Source: Amycolatopsis acidiphila
GTDB lineage: Bacteria; Actinomycetota; Actinomycetes; Mycobacteriales; Pseudonocardiaceae
Direction of reading: 5' to 3'
DNA: 64,000 nucleotides
NCBI RefSeq assembly: GCF_021391495.1
Contig: NZ_CP090063.1
Span: forward strand, 2,170,001 to 2,234,000
Shown: in pieces, positions 32,301-40,606 of the stretch
Layout: every line of letters begins with the position of its first letter
Numbering within the stretch: position 1 is the first letter of the stretch
Translations under genes and position numbers: made by a program
The notes under the pieces: generated by a model
The model's database searches: none
What the model saw: the letters and a program-made list of their open reading frames with translations, nothing else
What the model was told of the DNA's origin: nothing

Positions 32301-34664
32301 GTGGAGCTGGTGGCGCAGCGGGCGCGGGAGTTTCCCGACGAGGTCGCGGTGGTGTGCGGCGAGGAGAGACTGACCTACGGCGCGTTGATGGCGCGGTCCG
32401 GGCGCGTGGCGTGTGGCCTGTTGTCCCGTGGGGTGGGGCGGGGTTCGTTGGTGGGGTTGGCGTTGCCGCGGAGTGTGGATCTTGTGGTGGCGATGCTGGG
32501 GGTTTGGCGGGCTGGGGCGGCGTATGTGCCGGTGGATCCTCGGTATCCGAGTGAACGTTTGAGTGTGGTGCTGGCGGATGCGTCTCCGGTGTTGGTGGTG
32601 ACGGATGTCGCCGACCTTGAGGCGGCGGAGGGTGTGTTGCCGGATATTGGTGGTGACGATATCGCGTATGTGATGTATACGTCGGGCTCCACCGGCACGC
32701 CGAAGGGCGTCGTGATGCCGCATTCCTCGATCGTCAACGGTGTGCGTGAGTTGGTTTCCGGGGTGGGGGTTTCTGCTGGTTCGTTGGTGTTGGCGGGGAC
32801 GTCGGTGAACTTCGATGTGTCGGTGTTCGAGATTTTCGGTGGGTTGGCTGCGGGTGCGTGTGTGGAGGTCGTGGCTGATGCGTTGAGCGTGGTCGAGCGA
32901 GGCGGGTGGTCGGGTGGGGTGTTGTCCACGGTGCCGTCGGTGCTGGCGGAGTTGGTGTCGGCGTTGCCGGTGGGCAGTGTGTACGTCGACACTGTTGTGT
33001 CGGCGGGGGAGGCGTTGCCGGGTTCGCTGGTTACTCGGGTGCGGGAGATGGTGCCTGGGGTGCGGGTGGTGAATGCCTATGGTCAGACCGAGTCGTTCTA
33101 CGAGTCTCTGAGTGTCCTCGGCAATGTGGGTGAGGGTTCTGTCCCTATTGGACGTCCGTTGCGGAATATGCGGGCTTATGTTCTGGGGCCGGGGCTTTCC
33201 CCGGTGCCTCCCGGGACGGTGGGGGAGCTATATGTGGCGGGTGAGATCGCGCAGGGGTATTTGCACCAGCCCGGTCTCACGGCAACACGGTTTACCGCCG
33301 ATCCGTTTGGTCCTGCGGGTTCGCGGATGTATCGCACCGGCGACCTCGCCCGCTGGAACGAAGCGGGAGAGTTGGAGTATGCGGGCCGCGTCGATGCGCA
33401 GGTGAAGATCCGCGGGTTCCGGATCGAACCGGCCGAAGTCGAAGCCGCACTACTCGCGCACCCGGCCGTCGCTCAGGCCGTGGTACTGGCCAAGGACACC
33501 GACGGTGTGCCGAGGCTGATCGCTCACGTCGTCGCCGACGACGAGACCGGCCCGCGTGACCTGCGTGAGTTCGTCGCGGGCCTGCTGCCGGAGTTCATGG
33601 TCCCCTCCGCGATCGCCGTCCTCGACCGCTTCCCGCTGACCCCCAACAGAAAGCTCGACCGCCACGCCCTGCCGGATCCGGCGGCCGCCACCACCCGCCG
33701 CGCACCGCGCACGGCGGTGGAGCAGGCGCTGGCCGCGCTCTTCGCCGAGGTGCTCGGCGTCGACCAGGCCGGGATCGACGACGACTTCTTCGAGATCGGC
33801 GGCCATTCACTGCTCGCCGCCCGGCTGACCAGCCGCATCCGCGCCAGGCTGGGCGTGGACGTGCCACTGCACCTGGTCTTCCAGCACCCCACCGTGGCCG
33901 CGTTGGCCGGCCGGCTCGGCGAGCCCGGACGCCGGTACGACCGGGCCGACCCGTTCGCCGTCGTGCTCCCGCTGAGCGAGGACGGCCCGGGCGAGTGCGT
34001 CTGGTGGATCCACCCCGGGCTCGGCCTGGGCTGGCCGTACATGAACTTCACCCGCCACCTGCGTGATCGCCCCATGTTCGCCATCCAGGCCAAGGCGCAC
34101 AGCGAACCGGGATACCGGTGCCCGTCGGTCGGGCAGATGGTCGCCGAGTACGTGGCGGAGATCCTGCGCGTGCAGCCGGAAGGTCCCTACCACCTGGCCG
34201 GTTACTCCTTCGGTGGCACGGTCGCCCACGCCGTCGCAGCCGGGTTGCAGGCGCGGGGCAAACGGGTCGGGGTGCTCGCGCTGCTCGACTGTGCCCCCGG
34301 GTCCTACTTCACCGAGGCCATGGAGAAACCGCTCGGCGAGGTGGAAACCGCGCTGGCCGGGTTCGTCGGCGCGATGTCGGGCGAGGAGGACGCGGAGGAG
34401 CTGGTCACCCGGTGCGCTCAGATCCTGATCGACTGCACCGACCTGCTGCCGGAGTTCGAGTCGCCCACGTTCGACGGGAACGCGCTGTTCTTCCACGCCA
34501 TCCGCGACGAAGGCACGAGCAGCCGGCTGTGGGAACCGTTCGTCACCGGGCACGTGCGCAGCTGCCCCGTCGACGTGACCCACGCCGACATGGTCCTGGA
34601 ATGGGCGGTCGCGGCCATCGCACCGGAGATTGCGCGCGAACTCGAAGGAAACGACCATGACTGA
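26358..34664 (+). CDS. NRPS, terminal two modules: C-A-PCP-E-C-A-PCP-TE
   Basis: This 2768-residue synthetase contains: C (H-H-S-A-A-D-G near 130); A (A3 near 594); PCP (G-G-D-S near 989); E (H-H-F-V-V-D-G near 1180); C (H-H-V-L-F-D-G near 1667); A (A3 near 2107); PCP (G-G-H-S near 2480); thioesterase with nucleophile G-Y-S-F-G-G near 2615 and a late His in V-T-H-A-D. Both A domains have pocket D V F S V A A Y E K and are identical over some 430 residues, because the DNA is an exact direct repeat. The thioesterase should release and probably cyclise the chain. GTG at 26358 shares its first base with the upstream TAG, the same arrangement as at 18661. It overlaps the next gene by 8 bp. Confidence 0.94.
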   Translation: MVLVPLSSAQRRLWFLFCLEGPSATYNVPLVLRLRGLLDASALALAVGDVVGRHESLRTVFVVDDDGVPHQRVDPLGDFAVRVVEGSGDLDALVAEEVGHTFDLANEWPVRASVVRISDVEHVLVLVLHHSAADGESLGPLGRDLAFAYGARRRGRAPVFPELPVGYRDYALWQEELLGEEDDPDSVVSRQLDYWRTELRDVPEPLALPLDRPRPAVASHHGDLVEFRVDPGLVASLEELAARSECTMSMVFQAALGVLLFHLGAGRDVPVGSPIAGRVDAALDDLVGFFVNTWVLRVDLSGSPSFAEVLGRVREKALAAYDNQDVPFERVVEVLNPERSTAYNPLFQVMLAWQNTSYSALELEGVSVTQEIAGTGTARFDLLFNLHQPRGDAAATRAPVFGEIEYATELFDRVSVEVLAARFVRVLQQVVSTPSARIDGIDVLSVEERNWLLRELNPVRVEVPERSVVELVAQRAREFPDEVAVVCGEERLTYGALMARSGRVACGLLSRGVGRGSLVGLALPRSVDLVVAMLGVWRAGAAYVPVDPRYPSERLSVVLADASPVLVVTDVADLEAAEGVLPDIGGDDIAYVMYTSGSTGTPKGVVMPHSSIVNGVRELVSGVGVSAGSLVLAGTSVNFDVSVFEIFGGLAAGACVEVVADALSVVERGGWSGGVLSTVPSVLAELVSALPVGSVYVDTVVSAGEALPGSLVTRVREMVPGVRVVNAYGQTESFYESLSVLGNVGEGSVPIGRPLRNMRAYVLGPGLSPVPPGTVGELYVAGEIAQGYLHQPGLTATRFTADPFGPAGSRMYRTGDLARWNEAGELEYAGRVDAQVKIRGFRIEPAEVEAALLAHPAVAQAVVLAKDTDGVPRLIGYVVPARELITSGTVESISQVDVALDGGIDPRALREFVAGLLPEFMVPSAFVVLERLPLTPNGKVDRGALPDPGFVASTYRPPSTVREKVLAAVYAEVLGVGRVGVDDDFFAIGGDSIRSIQVVTRARARGVEVSARDVFHARTVARLAELALAKEVDGGPPVLAELPGGGVGEMPLLPIGRYLLELGEHHRRFGMWSWLEVPAGMDFDGLLAVLSAVVERHDLLRSRLVDDALEVAPAEGFPVEGLVRRVSCSGRWDDPAWRLSALVELDTAVDRLDPAGGVMAQFLWFDAGPAVPGRLAIALHHFVVDGVSWRILLPDLATAWEGVRQGIRPALPEVGTSARRWAHALIEEAASPKRVAELDFWRSAVDRADPLLGARDLDPARDVRATADSVRVEVPAGVTQRLLAEVPSAFRVGVDDVLLAGLALAVARWRRERGIDASSVLVRLEGHGREEAVVPGADLSRTVGWFTSVYPVSLDLAEVGLDDPGRAVKAVKEQLRRVPDKGLGYGLLRYLNSDTAPVLGKFSSGQISFNYLGRFSTADMPEELRGSGWRRADDCRDLTVGLDPGMPMMSTLEINALVVDGADGPSLGADFWFPAGILDQDDVVRLTALWCAALTEITEQPGGLTPSDVPLVSVEQRELERWEAEYPGLRDVWPLTTLQSGLLFHALVGESGVDSYQTQLVLHLNGRVDADRLRAAGQALLHRYENLAVAFVTDSQGEHVQLVLDNVPLPWREIDLRGLPEPARQEAFERELAADHAQRFDPAAPPLLRMTLVRMAADRSELVLTAHHVLFDGWSFPVLIHDLMNFYRGGAAPRSAGYRDFLAWLSKRDSAAAARAWAAELDGLTEPTLLAGGRTASGDPVISQLDVPLGAELAQALGRRAAESGVTLNTVVQGAWALLLSQLTHRRDVVFGATVSGRPAELAGVDSMVGLFINTLPVRVGCDPARPVRQLLTGLQDRQTALLEHHHHSLSEIQRSTGLKELFDTLVVFESYPFDRAAMTQASSAAALEVTGIRSFSGTHYPLTLMASAETNLRLSLQYQPGVLGRDTVADLARRLVRVLECVAERPDTPVAGVVVLTEEERNWLLRELNPVRVEVPERSVVELVAQRAREFPDEVAVVCGEERLTYGALMARSGRVACGLLSRGVGRGSLVGLALPRSVDLVVAMLGVWRAGAAYVPVDPRYPSERLSVVLADASPVLVVTDVADLEAAEGVLPDIGGDDIAYVMYTSGSTGTPKGVVMPHSSIVNGVRELVSGVGVSAGSLVLAGTSVNFDVSVFEIFGGLAAGACVEVVADALSVVERGGWSGGVLSTVPSVLAELVSALPVGSVYVDTVVSAGEALPGSLVTRVREMVPGVRVVNAYGQTESFYESLSVLGNVGEGSVPIGRPLRNMRAYVLGPGLSPVPPGTVGELYVAGEIAQGYLHQPGLTATRFTADPFGPAGSRMYRTGDLARWNEAGELEYAGRVDAQVKIRGFRIEPAEVEAALLAHPAVAQAVVLAKDTDGVPRLIAHVVADDETGPRDLREFVAGLLPEFMVPSAIAVLDRFPLTPNRKLDRHALPDPAAATTRRAPRTAVEQALAALFAEVLGVDQAGIDDDFFEIGGHSLLAARLTSRIRARLGVDVPLHLVFQHPTVAALAGRLGEPGRRYDRADPFAVVLPLSEDGPGECVWWIHPGLGLGWPYMNFTRHLRDRPMFAIQAKAHSEPGYRCPSVGQMVAEYVAEILRVQPEGPYHLAGYSFGGTVAHAVAAGLQARGKRVGVLALLDCAPGSYFTEAMEKPLGEVETALAGFVGAMSGEEDAEELVTRCAQILIDCTDLLPEFESPTFDGNALFFHAIRDEGTSSRLWEPFVTGHVRSCPVDVTHADMVLEWAVAAIAPEIARELEGNDHD
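27695..28983 (+). repeat. 1289-bp direct repeat, copy 1 (adenylation domain core)
   Basis: This copy covers essentially the whole first A domain of the terminal NRPS, from the linker after the C domain to just past motif A8. It matches 32234-33522 base for base as far as I compared, at a constant offset of 4539. The bases just outside (27694 T versus 32233 A; 28984 G versus 33523 C) differ, so both edges are sharp. Confidence 0.88.
32234..33522 (+). repeat. 1289-bp direct repeat, copy 2 (adenylation domain core)
   Basis: This is the second copy of the A-domain block. Its flanks on both sides use almost only G/C-ending codons, whereas the repeat itself, like the DNA before copy 1, has many TTG, GTT and TAT codons. 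The abrupt change suggests that this is the recipient of a gene-conversion tract copied from 27695-28983. Confidence 0.85.
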
Positions 34665-35619
34665 CGACACCTGCCTGAGCCGGTTCACCCGCCAGGCGGA
34701 ACAGCGGGGTGCCGCGCCCGCCGTGTGCGAGGGTGAGAGGACGGTCAGCTTCGCCGAGCTGGACGAACGGGCCGCCCGCGTCGCCGGGACGCTGATCGCC
34801 GGAGGCGTGCGGCCGGGGGAGCTCGTCGGGCTGCTGCTGCCCAGCTCGGCCGGATTCCTGGCGGGGCTGCTGGGAACCTGGCGGGCGGGTGCCGCCTTCG
34901 TGCCGCTCGACCCCGGCCAGCCGGACGCCCGGCTCGGCCGCATCCTGGCCGACACCGGCGCACGCGTGGTGGTCACCGACCACGAGCTCGCGGCCGGGCG
35001 AGCCGAACTGCTCGCCGGACGCCGGACCGTCGATGTCGCCGGAACCGGCGAGTACCGCGAACACCGTAAGCCTTCCCCCGGCGACCTCGCCTACGTGCTC
35101 TGCACGTCGGGTTCTACGGGGCGTCCCAAGGGAGTCATGGTTCCGCACGCGGCGGTGACCCGTTACGTCGACTGGCTCCGGGCGGTGCTGCCGGTCGCCG
35201 CGCCGGTTTCCAGCCTCTGCCACACCTCGACCGGCTTCGACTTCACCTACTCCGGCCTGCTGCTCTCGCTCAGCACGGGCGGGTGCGTGGTGGTGGCGCC
35301 GCCGCGGTCGCGGCTCGAAGACCTCGGTGAGCTCATCGCGACCGCCGGGGTCGACCTGGTCCGGCTCACTCCGTCGCATGTGGACGTACTGGCCGCGGCC
35401 CCACCCGGCACGCCACCCCGTGGTCCCCGCGTCTTCCTCGTCGGCGGTGAACAGCTGCTGGCCCGGCACGTGCGAACGCTGCGGGCGCTGTTCCCGGGCA
35501 CTGTGGTCAACAACCACTACGGGCCGACCGAAGCGGTGATCGGCCGGAGCACATTTCCGGCGCGGGAACCGGATTCCCCCGATGAGGCCCCGGTCCCGAT
35601 CGGGATCCTGCCCGCCTGA
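34657..35619 (+). CDS. Stand-alone N-terminal half of an adenylation domain (A1-A5)
   Basis: The 320-residue protein contains an A-domain N-terminal core: A2 [11 protein letters not shown] near residue 79, A3 [11 protein letters not shown] near 149, A4 F-D-F-T-Y near 194, A5 N-N-H-Y-G-P-T-E near 287. It then stops right after V-P-I-G, where the chain should continue into A6. It has no A7-A10, no catalytic A10 Lys and no carrier, so alone it should not complete amino-acid activation. The missing part is what the protein at 16154 begins with. Pocket residues by my alignment, with Lys from the partner, are D F S R L G H I G K; the H-I-G ending is seen in acidic-residue domains such as Asp, but this is weak. 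ATG at 34657 overlaps the thioesterase gene by 8 bp, so it is co-translated. Confidence 0.88.
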   Translation: MTDDTCLSRFTRQAEQRGAAPAVCEGERTVSFAELDERAARVAGTLIAGGVRPGELVGLLLPSSAGFLAGLLGTWRAGAAFVPLDPGQPDARLGRILADTGARVVVTDHELAAGRAELLAGRRTVDVAGTGEYREHRKPSPGDLAYVLCTSGSTGRPKGVMVPHAAVTRYVDWLRAVLPVAAPVSSLCHTSTGFDFTYSGLLLSLSTGGCVVVAPPRSRLEDLGELIATAGVDLVRLTPSHVDVLAAAPPGTPPRGPRVFLVGGEQLLARHVRTLRALFPGTVVNNHYGPTEAVIGRSTFPAREPDSPDEAPVPIGILPA

Positions 35620-35656
35620 CCGACCCGAACACCAGCGACGAGAAGGAGGTAGCCCC

Positions 35657-36475
35657 GTGTCGGATAGAACCCGGCGCCGGTATCTCATGTGTGAGCCGGC
35701 CTATTTCGACGTCGTCTACGCCATCAACCCGTGGATGGACACGGCGGTGCGGCCCGACCCCAGGGCCGCCCTCGCCGAGTGGAAGTACCTGCACGACGTG
35801 TTCGTCGACCTCGGCCACCAGGTGGAGCTGATCGAACCCCGGCCAGGGCTGCTGGACATGGTGTTCGCCGCCAACGCGGCGGTGGTCCGCGACGGCGCGG
35901 TCCTGGTTGCCAACTTCCGCGTGGGACAGCGGCGCGCCGAGGCAGCCGCCTACCACGACTGGTTCGCCGCCCGCGGCTGGACGAAGCTGAGCCAGGCGAA
36001 GTGCGTCAACGAGGGCCAGGGCGACTTCCTCTCCGTCGGCGGCCGGGTCGTGGCCGGCAGCGGGTTCCGTTCCGAGCCCGCCGGCGGCGACGAGGTGGCG
36101 GACTACTTCGGCTGCCCGGTCGTCAAGGTTTCGCTGACCGACCCGCGTTTCTACCACCTCGACACCGCGTTCGCCGTGCTCGACGAGACCACCGTCATGT
36201 ACTACCCCGGGGCCTTCACCCCCCAGAGCCGGGAACTGCTGCGCGAGCAGTTTCCGGACGCCATCATCGCGACCGAGCCGGACGCCGTCGACTTCGGGCT
36301 CAACGCCGTGTCCGACGGCCGGCACGTCGTGCTCAGCGCCCGCGCCGGGCGGTTGCGGGCGGTGCTGCGCGAGGCCGGGTACGAGCCGATCGGCGTGGAC
36401 GTCACCGAGCTGCTCAAGGGTGGCGGCGGAGTCCGCTGCTGCACCCTCGACCTCGGCGACCCGGTCGCGGGCTGA
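35657..36475 (+). CDS. Guanidino-modifying enzyme: arginine dihydrolase/DDAH-like
   Basis: The 272-residue amidinotransferase-fold hydrolase acts on arginine-type guanidines through a covalent Cys intermediate. Visible are Y-A-I-N-P-W-M near residue 22, catalytic His in Y-H-L-D-T-A-F near 169, and catalytic Cys in G-G-V-R-C-C near 261. Where DDAH enzymes carry an acidic residue after V-F, this protein has Asn (D-M-V-F-A-A-N-A). Asn at this place is what I recall for cyanobacterial arginine dihydrolase (ArgZ/AgrE), which turns arginine into ornithine. In this operon ornithine supply for piperazate is the attractive reading; hydrolysis to citrulline or of methylarginine is the alternative. GTG at 35657 follows AAGGAGGT by six bases. 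Confidence 0.75.
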   Translation: MSDRTRRRYLMCEPAYFDVVYAINPWMDTAVRPDPRAALAEWKYLHDVFVDLGHQVELIEPRPGLLDMVFAANAAVVRDGAVLVANFRVGQRRAEAAAYHDWFAARGWTKLSQAKCVNEGQGDFLSVGGRVVAGSGFRSEPAGGDEVADYFGCPVVKVSLTDPRFYHLDTAFAVLDETTVMYYPGAFTPQSRELLREQFPDAIIATEPDAVDFGLNAVSDGRHVVLSARAGRLRAVLREAGYEPIGVDVTELLKGGGGVRCCTLDLGDPVAG

Positions 36476-36502
36476 CGCACCACTTTTCACCAGCGGAAGG
36501 AA

Positions 36503-37693
36503 ATGACCTCGATGACCGGAACGATGATCTGGGAACACAACGAAAAGCACTTCTGGCTGCGCGGGGAACGGCCGGAGCGGATGGTGAGCTTCGACGAGTC
36601 GCTGGGGTACTGGAACGTCTACGGCTATCCCGAAGCCCTGCGCACGATGACCGAACCCGCGACGTTCTCGAACAACACCGCGCGCATGACGCCCACACCG
36701 CCCGAACTGCTCGCGGGCAACCTCGTCCAGATGGACGCGCCGGAGCACCTGAAGCTGCGAAACCTGGTGACGCATGCGTTCACGCAGAAGACGGTGATGG
36801 ACCTGGCGCCGCGGATCCGGGGACTGGCAACGGAACTGATCGACGCGATCGAGGACCCCACCAGGATCGAGCTGGTCGACGACCTCGCCTACCCGCTGCC
36901 GGTGATCGTGATCTGCGAGCTGCTCGGCATCCCCGCCGCCGACCGCGACCTGTTCCGCGGCTGGGTCGAGGCCATGCTGGAGAAGACGAAGGCCTTCACC
37001 CTCACCAAACCCGAGGAGGAGCTTGCCCAGGACATCCAGGAGTACATGGAGCGGTTCCAGCCGTTCCGCGACTACCTGCACGCCTGCGCGGAGGAGCGAC
37101 GCCGCAGGCCGCGCGAGGACCTGCTGAGCGGGCTCGTCGCGGCGGAACTCGACGGAAACCGCCTCAGCGACAACGAGATCGTGAACTTCGTCCGGTTCCT
37201 GCTGCTGGCCGGGCACATCACCACCAGCCTGCTGCTCGGGAACACCGTCCTCGCGCTGGACGCATTCCCCGAACAGGCCCGGCTGGTACGGGAAAACCCG
37301 GACGCCATCTCCGGTGCGATCGAGGAGTCACTGCGGTTCCTCAGCCCATTCGCGTCGATGGGCCGGGTCACCACCAGTGAGGTGGAGCTGGGCGGGGAGA
37401 AGATCGGGAAGGACCAGCTCCTGATCGTGTGGATCGCGGCGGCCAACCGGGACGCGCGGCAGTTCACCGACCCGGACACCTTCGACCTCACGCGCTCGCC
37501 GAACCCGCACATCGCCTTCGGCAGGGGCGCGCACTTCTGCCTCGGCGCGCCACTGGCGAAACTGGAGAGCAGGATCGCGCTGAGCGTGCTGTACAAACGG
37601 TTCCCGAAACTGCGCACCGATCCCGGCCGGCCACCGGTCGTGATGGAGAGCCCCAACATGACCGGGGTGGGAAAGCTGCCCTTGATCGCGTGA
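36503..37693 (+). CDS. Cytochrome P450 (tailoring)
   Basis: This 396-residue soluble bacterial P450 has the ExxR pair in E-E-S-L-R near residue 275 and the haem-binding loop F-G-R-G-A-H-F-C-L-G near 334, with Cys as the axial ligand. The I-helix reads A-G-H-I-T-T, so the usual acidic residue before the conserved Thr is Ile. P450s encoded with piperazate NRPSs often hydroxylate or desaturate residues on carrier domains, so this one probably modifies a peptide residue or precursor; the reaction cannot be read. ATG at 36503 is preceded by GGAAGGAA; 36512 is an alternative. It is the last gene of the main operon. Confidence 0.88.
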   Translation: MTSMTGTMIWEHNEKHFWLRGERPERMVSFDESLGYWNVYGYPEALRTMTEPATFSNNTARMTPTPPELLAGNLVQMDAPEHLKLRNLVTHAFTQKTVMDLAPRIRGLATELIDAIEDPTRIELVDDLAYPLPVIVICELLGIPAADRDLFRGWVEAMLEKTKAFTLTKPEEELAQDIQEYMERFQPFRDYLHACAEERRRRPREDLLSGLVAAELDGNRLSDNEIVNFVRFLLLAGHITTSLLLGNTVLALDAFPEQARLVRENPDAISGAIEESLRFLSPFASMGRVTTSEVELGGEKIGKDQLLIVWIAAANRDARQFTDPDTFDLTRSPNPHIAFGRGAHFCLGAPLAKLESRIALSVLYKRFPKLRTDPGRPPVVMESPNMTGVGKLPLIA

Positions 37694-37715
37694 GCCGAAA
37701 ACAGGGGAGTCCCAT

Positions 37716-37889
37716 TCAGTGCTGACCGCGTTTCCACCGGCCGACGGCCACGAACGCGACCAGCACCACCAGGGCGACCGTGACCGCGGCTGCTCCCGGC
37801 TTGTGCTGCTGCCCCGCGCTGTTTCCCAGCAGCAGCACCAGGACGAGCATCGACATGCTGGTGGTCACGATGGTTCTCCGCCGTGCCAT
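37716..37889 (-). CDS. Small membrane protein, two TM segments
   Basis: The 57-residue product starts at the ATG at 37889 (GGGAG upstream) with M-A-R-R-R-T. It has two hydrophobic segments (about residues 8-22 and 32-48) joined by a short polar loop, and ends in a basic tail. No family is recognised. It converges on the P450 gene. Upstream on the minus strand lies TTGACC (37975-37980) with TACCGT (37949-37954) as a possible promoter, although the 20-bp spacing is long. It could be a small export or immunity factor, but nothing proves this. Confidence 0.5.
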   Translation of the reverse strand: MARRRTIVTTSMSMLVLVLLLGNSAGQQHKPGAAAVTVALVVLVAFVAVGRWKRGQH

Positions 37890-38151
37890 TACGGGATCTC
37901 CCTTAGGCCGCAAGCCGTTTCCGGGCTGAATTCGTTCCGTGCCCGTCCACGGTAGGAGTTTCACCCCGGGTCAGGGTCAAGCGTCGTTTTCCCTGGTTTC
38001 GCCGAAGGGGGTGTGGTGTGATGAGCGAGCGCGACACGGGAGGGGTTTTCCCGCCGAAACGTTCCTTTTCCCACAACCGGTTCCGCCGGACAGGCGGAAG
38101 CACCGGGGCACCAGTTCGCGCCGGTTCGGCACCTGTCGTGCAGGAGGTTCG

Positions 38152-39243
38152 ATGACCACATCCGCAACGCGTTCGATGTACCCGCAGGACGTCGCGTTCG
38201 CCGCGCTCGAGGAGATCCGGGACTCGGCGGCCCGCACGCTGCCCCGGGACGTGCTGGACTTCCTCGAGGGCGGCGCCGGCCGGGAGACCACGTTGCGCGC
38301 GAACCTCGCGGCGTTCGAGCGCCGGGTCATCCGGCCGCGGCCGATGAGCGGGGTGAGCACCCCGGACACCACGACCACGTTCCTCGGTGTTCCGCTGGCG
38401 GTGCCGCTGCTGACCGCCCCGTTCGGCGGCGACGCGCTGTTCCACCCGGACGGCCACCTCGCCGTGGCGCGCGCGAACGAACTGTGCGGAACCGCCTCGA
38501 TAGTGCCGGAGGCGGGCACCTATTCCTACGAACAGCTGGCGAAGACGGCACCGGCCGCGGCGCGGTTCGCGCAGCTGCACCCGTTCGACCACTTCGAACA
38601 GGGCGCCGAGCGGGTGCGGGCGGCGGGGTACACCGCGTTGTGCGTCACCGTCGACTGCCCGACCGCCGGATTCCGCGTCCGCAACCGGGTCAACCGGTTC
38701 AACCCGGACCTCACCTTCTTCGGCGGCAACCTGCTCGACGTCGGCACCCCAGACGTGGCCGAGATGTTCGAACGGCTGTTCCGGCACGACGCACCGACGT
38801 GGGACTGGGCCCGGCTGGCCGAGGCGACCCGGCGCTGCGGAATGCCGTGGATCGCCAAGGGCGTGCTGACCGCGGAGGCCGCCGGGCGCGCGGTCGAGGC
38901 GGGCGCGTCCGCGGTCGTCGTGTCGAACCACGGCGGGCGCCAGCTCGACCCGGCGCCGGCCAGTCTCGACGCGCTGCCCGAGGTCGTCCGTGCGGTCGCC
39001 GGGCGCGTGCCCGTCGCACTCGACAGCGGAGTGCGCTCCGGCAGCGACGTGTTCCTGGCCCTGGCCCTCGGCGCCGACGTCGTGGTGATCGGCAGGCTCG
39101 CCGCTTACGGTCTCGCCGCGGGCGGTGAGGAGGGCGTGCGCCGCACGATCGAACTGCTCACCGAAGAACTGCGCACGCTGATGGTCCTCGCGGGCGTGGC
39201 CGACCTCCGCGGGTTCGACCCGTCACTGGTTGCCGTGCGCTGA
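38152..39243 (+). CDS. FMN-dependent alpha-hydroxy-acid oxidase (Hmo-like)
   Basis: The 363-residue enzyme is of the lactate/glycolate/mandelate oxidase family, which oxidises (S)-alpha-hydroxy acids to alpha-keto acids. The TIM-barrel landmarks are present: A-P-F-G-G near residue 90, T-V-D-C-P near 166, a Lys in I-A-K-G near 240, the catalytic His in S-N-H-G-G-R-Q-L-D near 264, and the FMN phosphate region D-S-G-V-R near 294. The nearest role in peptide clusters is hydroxymandelate oxidase of the hydroxyphenylglycine pathway, but its partners HmaS and HpgT are not seen. It may instead make the alpha-keto acid consumed by the A-KR-T loader. ATG at 38152 has AGGAGG ten bases upstream; an upstream extension to 37939 is unlikely to be coding. 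Confidence 0.85.
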   Translation: MTTSATRSMYPQDVAFAALEEIRDSAARTLPRDVLDFLEGGAGRETTLRANLAAFERRVIRPRPMSGVSTPDTTTTFLGVPLAVPLLTAPFGGDALFHPDGHLAVARANELCGTASIVPEAGTYSYEQLAKTAPAAARFAQLHPFDHFEQGAERVRAAGYTALCVTVDCPTAGFRVRNRVNRFNPDLTFFGGNLLDVGTPDVAEMFERLFRHDAPTWDWARLAEATRRCGMPWIAKGVLTAEAAGRAVEAGASAVVVSNHGGRQLDPAPASLDALPEVVRAVAGRVPVALDSGVRSGSDVFLALALGADVVVIGRLAAYGLAAGGEEGVRRTIELLTEELRTLMVLAGVADLRGFDPSLVAVR

Positions 39244-39326
39244 AACCCGTTGGCTCGCAACGATTCTCCGGCCACGCGTCCGGCGTGGCCGGCCAACCAC
39301 CCCACAACGGAAGGAAATCACCCGTC

Positions 39327-40325
39327 ATGACGAGCACCGTTCCACGCCAGCCCGTCAAACTCGGCGACCTGATCGAAGGGCAGACCGCGGCGCACCTGGC
39401 CGTCGCGGCGGATGACCTCGGCTGGTGGCAGCAGCAGCTCTACCGCGGCGAGGACATCGTGCCCACCACCGGCCTGCAGCGCGCACTGAGCAAGGCGCTG
39501 GAGCGGCTCGGCTGGCTGGAGCCCGGCACGGAGGGCTACCGGCTGACCGGCGAGGGCTACGAGATCGCCTACAACCGCGGGTTCGTCCGGGTCGCCACCC
39601 GGGGCTGGACGCCGACCTTCCAGCAGGTCGGCGTCGCCGCCACCACCGGCGACATGATTCCGGCACGGACCGACCCCCACGCCGTGGCCCGGGGCTGCAC
39701 CGACATCGCCCGGCGCCACCCGGAGACGCTGCAGGCGATCGCCGTCCGCATCGCCGGGGACGTCCACCCGGGCAGCACTGTCGACCTGGGCTGCGCCGAC
39801 GGCGGCAGGCTGCAGATCATCGGCGAGTTCGGGCTCAGCGAAAAGCTCGTGGGCATCGACATCGAGGCGGGCGTGATCGAGGCCGCTCAGCAGCGGCTGG
39901 CAGGCCTCGGTTTCGCCGACCGGGTGCGGCTGCGCGTCGGCTCCGTCCAGCCGGGCGAGGGCCTGCCCGCCTGGCTGGACGACGGGATCCGCCGTGACGT
40001 CACCACCGCGACGTCGTTCAACCTCATGCACCAGCTGGCGACCGAAAGCGGTGGTATCGACAAGGTCCTCGGCGCGTGGCAGGAGTGGTTTCCCAGCCTG
40101 CGCCGGTTGGTCATCGGCGACGTGGTGCTTTCCGACGGCGCGCGCTGGCATGACCAGCCGTGGTTCGCCCCGACCTTCGAGATCTACCACGAGCTGACGG
40201 GCGTGCGGGTGTGGCGGCACGAGGAGTACCTCGACGCCTTCGCCTCGCTGGGGTACAAGGTCGTCCAGTGCTTCGACAAGGACCACGAGATCATGGTGAC
40301 CTGGATCGCGGAAAGGGCAGCCTGA
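39327..40325 (+). CDS. SAM-dependent methyltransferase, MppJ-like (possible alpha-keto-acid C-methylation)
   Basis: The 332-residue class I methyltransferase has an N-terminal helical/winged-helix region (about 1-95), a SAM-binding motif V-D-L-G-C-A-D-G-G near residue 151 and G-I-D-I-E near 177. Two later His residues, H235 in N-L-M-H-Q and H288 in E-I-Y-H-E, lie 53 apart. As I recall, MppJ, which C-methylates phenylpyruvate, binds iron through two His at nearly this spacing, so C-methylation of an alpha-keto acid is a reasonable guess. The neighbours agree: an alpha-keto-acid-producing oxidase upstream and chorismate mutase downstream. O- or N-methylation cannot be excluded. ATG at 39327 follows GGAAGGA. 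The stop TGA shares a base with the next start codon. Confidence 0.7.
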   Translation: MTSTVPRQPVKLGDLIEGQTAAHLAVAADDLGWWQQQLYRGEDIVPTTGLQRALSKALERLGWLEPGTEGYRLTGEGYEIAYNRGFVRVATRGWTPTFQQVGVAATTGDMIPARTDPHAVARGCTDIARRHPETLQAIAVRIAGDVHPGSTVDLGCADGGRLQIIGEFGLSEKLVGIDIEAGVIEAAQQRLAGLGFADRVRLRVGSVQPGEGLPAWLDDGIRRDVTTATSFNLMHQLATESGGIDKVLGAWQEWFPSLRRLVIGDVVLSDGARWHDQPWFAPTFEIYHELTGVRVWRHEEYLDAFASLGYKVVQCFDKDHEIMVTWIAERAA

Positions 40326-40594
40326 TGGCTGTCGAAGCGAAGTCCGGGCTCGATCTCGGTGCGGCGCGCCGGGAGATCGACGCACTCGACAGCGAGATCG
40401 TGCGCCTGATCCTGCGCCGCACCGAGGTGTCCCGCCGCGTCGGCCGCGCCCGGCGCGAAGCGGGCGGGCCGCGGGTCGTCCACAAGCGAGAGCTGGAGAT
40501 TTTCGCGCGCTACAGCCAGTCCCTCGGGAAGGAGGGCAACGAGCTCGCGGACATACTGCTGCGGCTCGGTCGCGGGCACCTCGGCCGTCCCTGA
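40325..40594 (+). CDS. Chorismate mutase, AroQ type (or isochorismate-pyruvate lyase)
   Basis: This 89-residue all-helical protein has the AroQ pattern: R-x-x-I-D-A-L-D near residue 16, then a second helix with L-I-L-R-R and V-x-R-A-R-R, and a third helix starting near residue 54. Chorismate mutase makes prephenate, the precursor of phenylpyruvate and hydroxyphenylpyruvate. PchB-type lyases, which make salicylate, share the fold and cannot be excluded by eye. A dedicated copy beside an alpha-hydroxy-acid oxidase and a possible keto-acid methyltransferase suggests that an aromatic keto acid is a building block. It is translationally coupled to the methyltransferase by a 1-bp stop/start overlap. 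Confidence 0.8.
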   Translation: MAVEAKSGLDLGAARREIDALDSEIVRLILRRTEVSRRVGRARREAGGPRVVHKRELEIFARYSQSLGKEGNELADILLRLGRGHLGRP

Positions 40595-40606
40595 CCGTTC
40601 CCCGGG

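Noticed and set aside
38152..40594. A hydroxyphenylglycine biosynthesis cassette (Hmo plus chorismate mutase)
   Set aside because: HmaS and the HpgT aminotransferase are absent, and the methyltransferase does not belong to that pathway.
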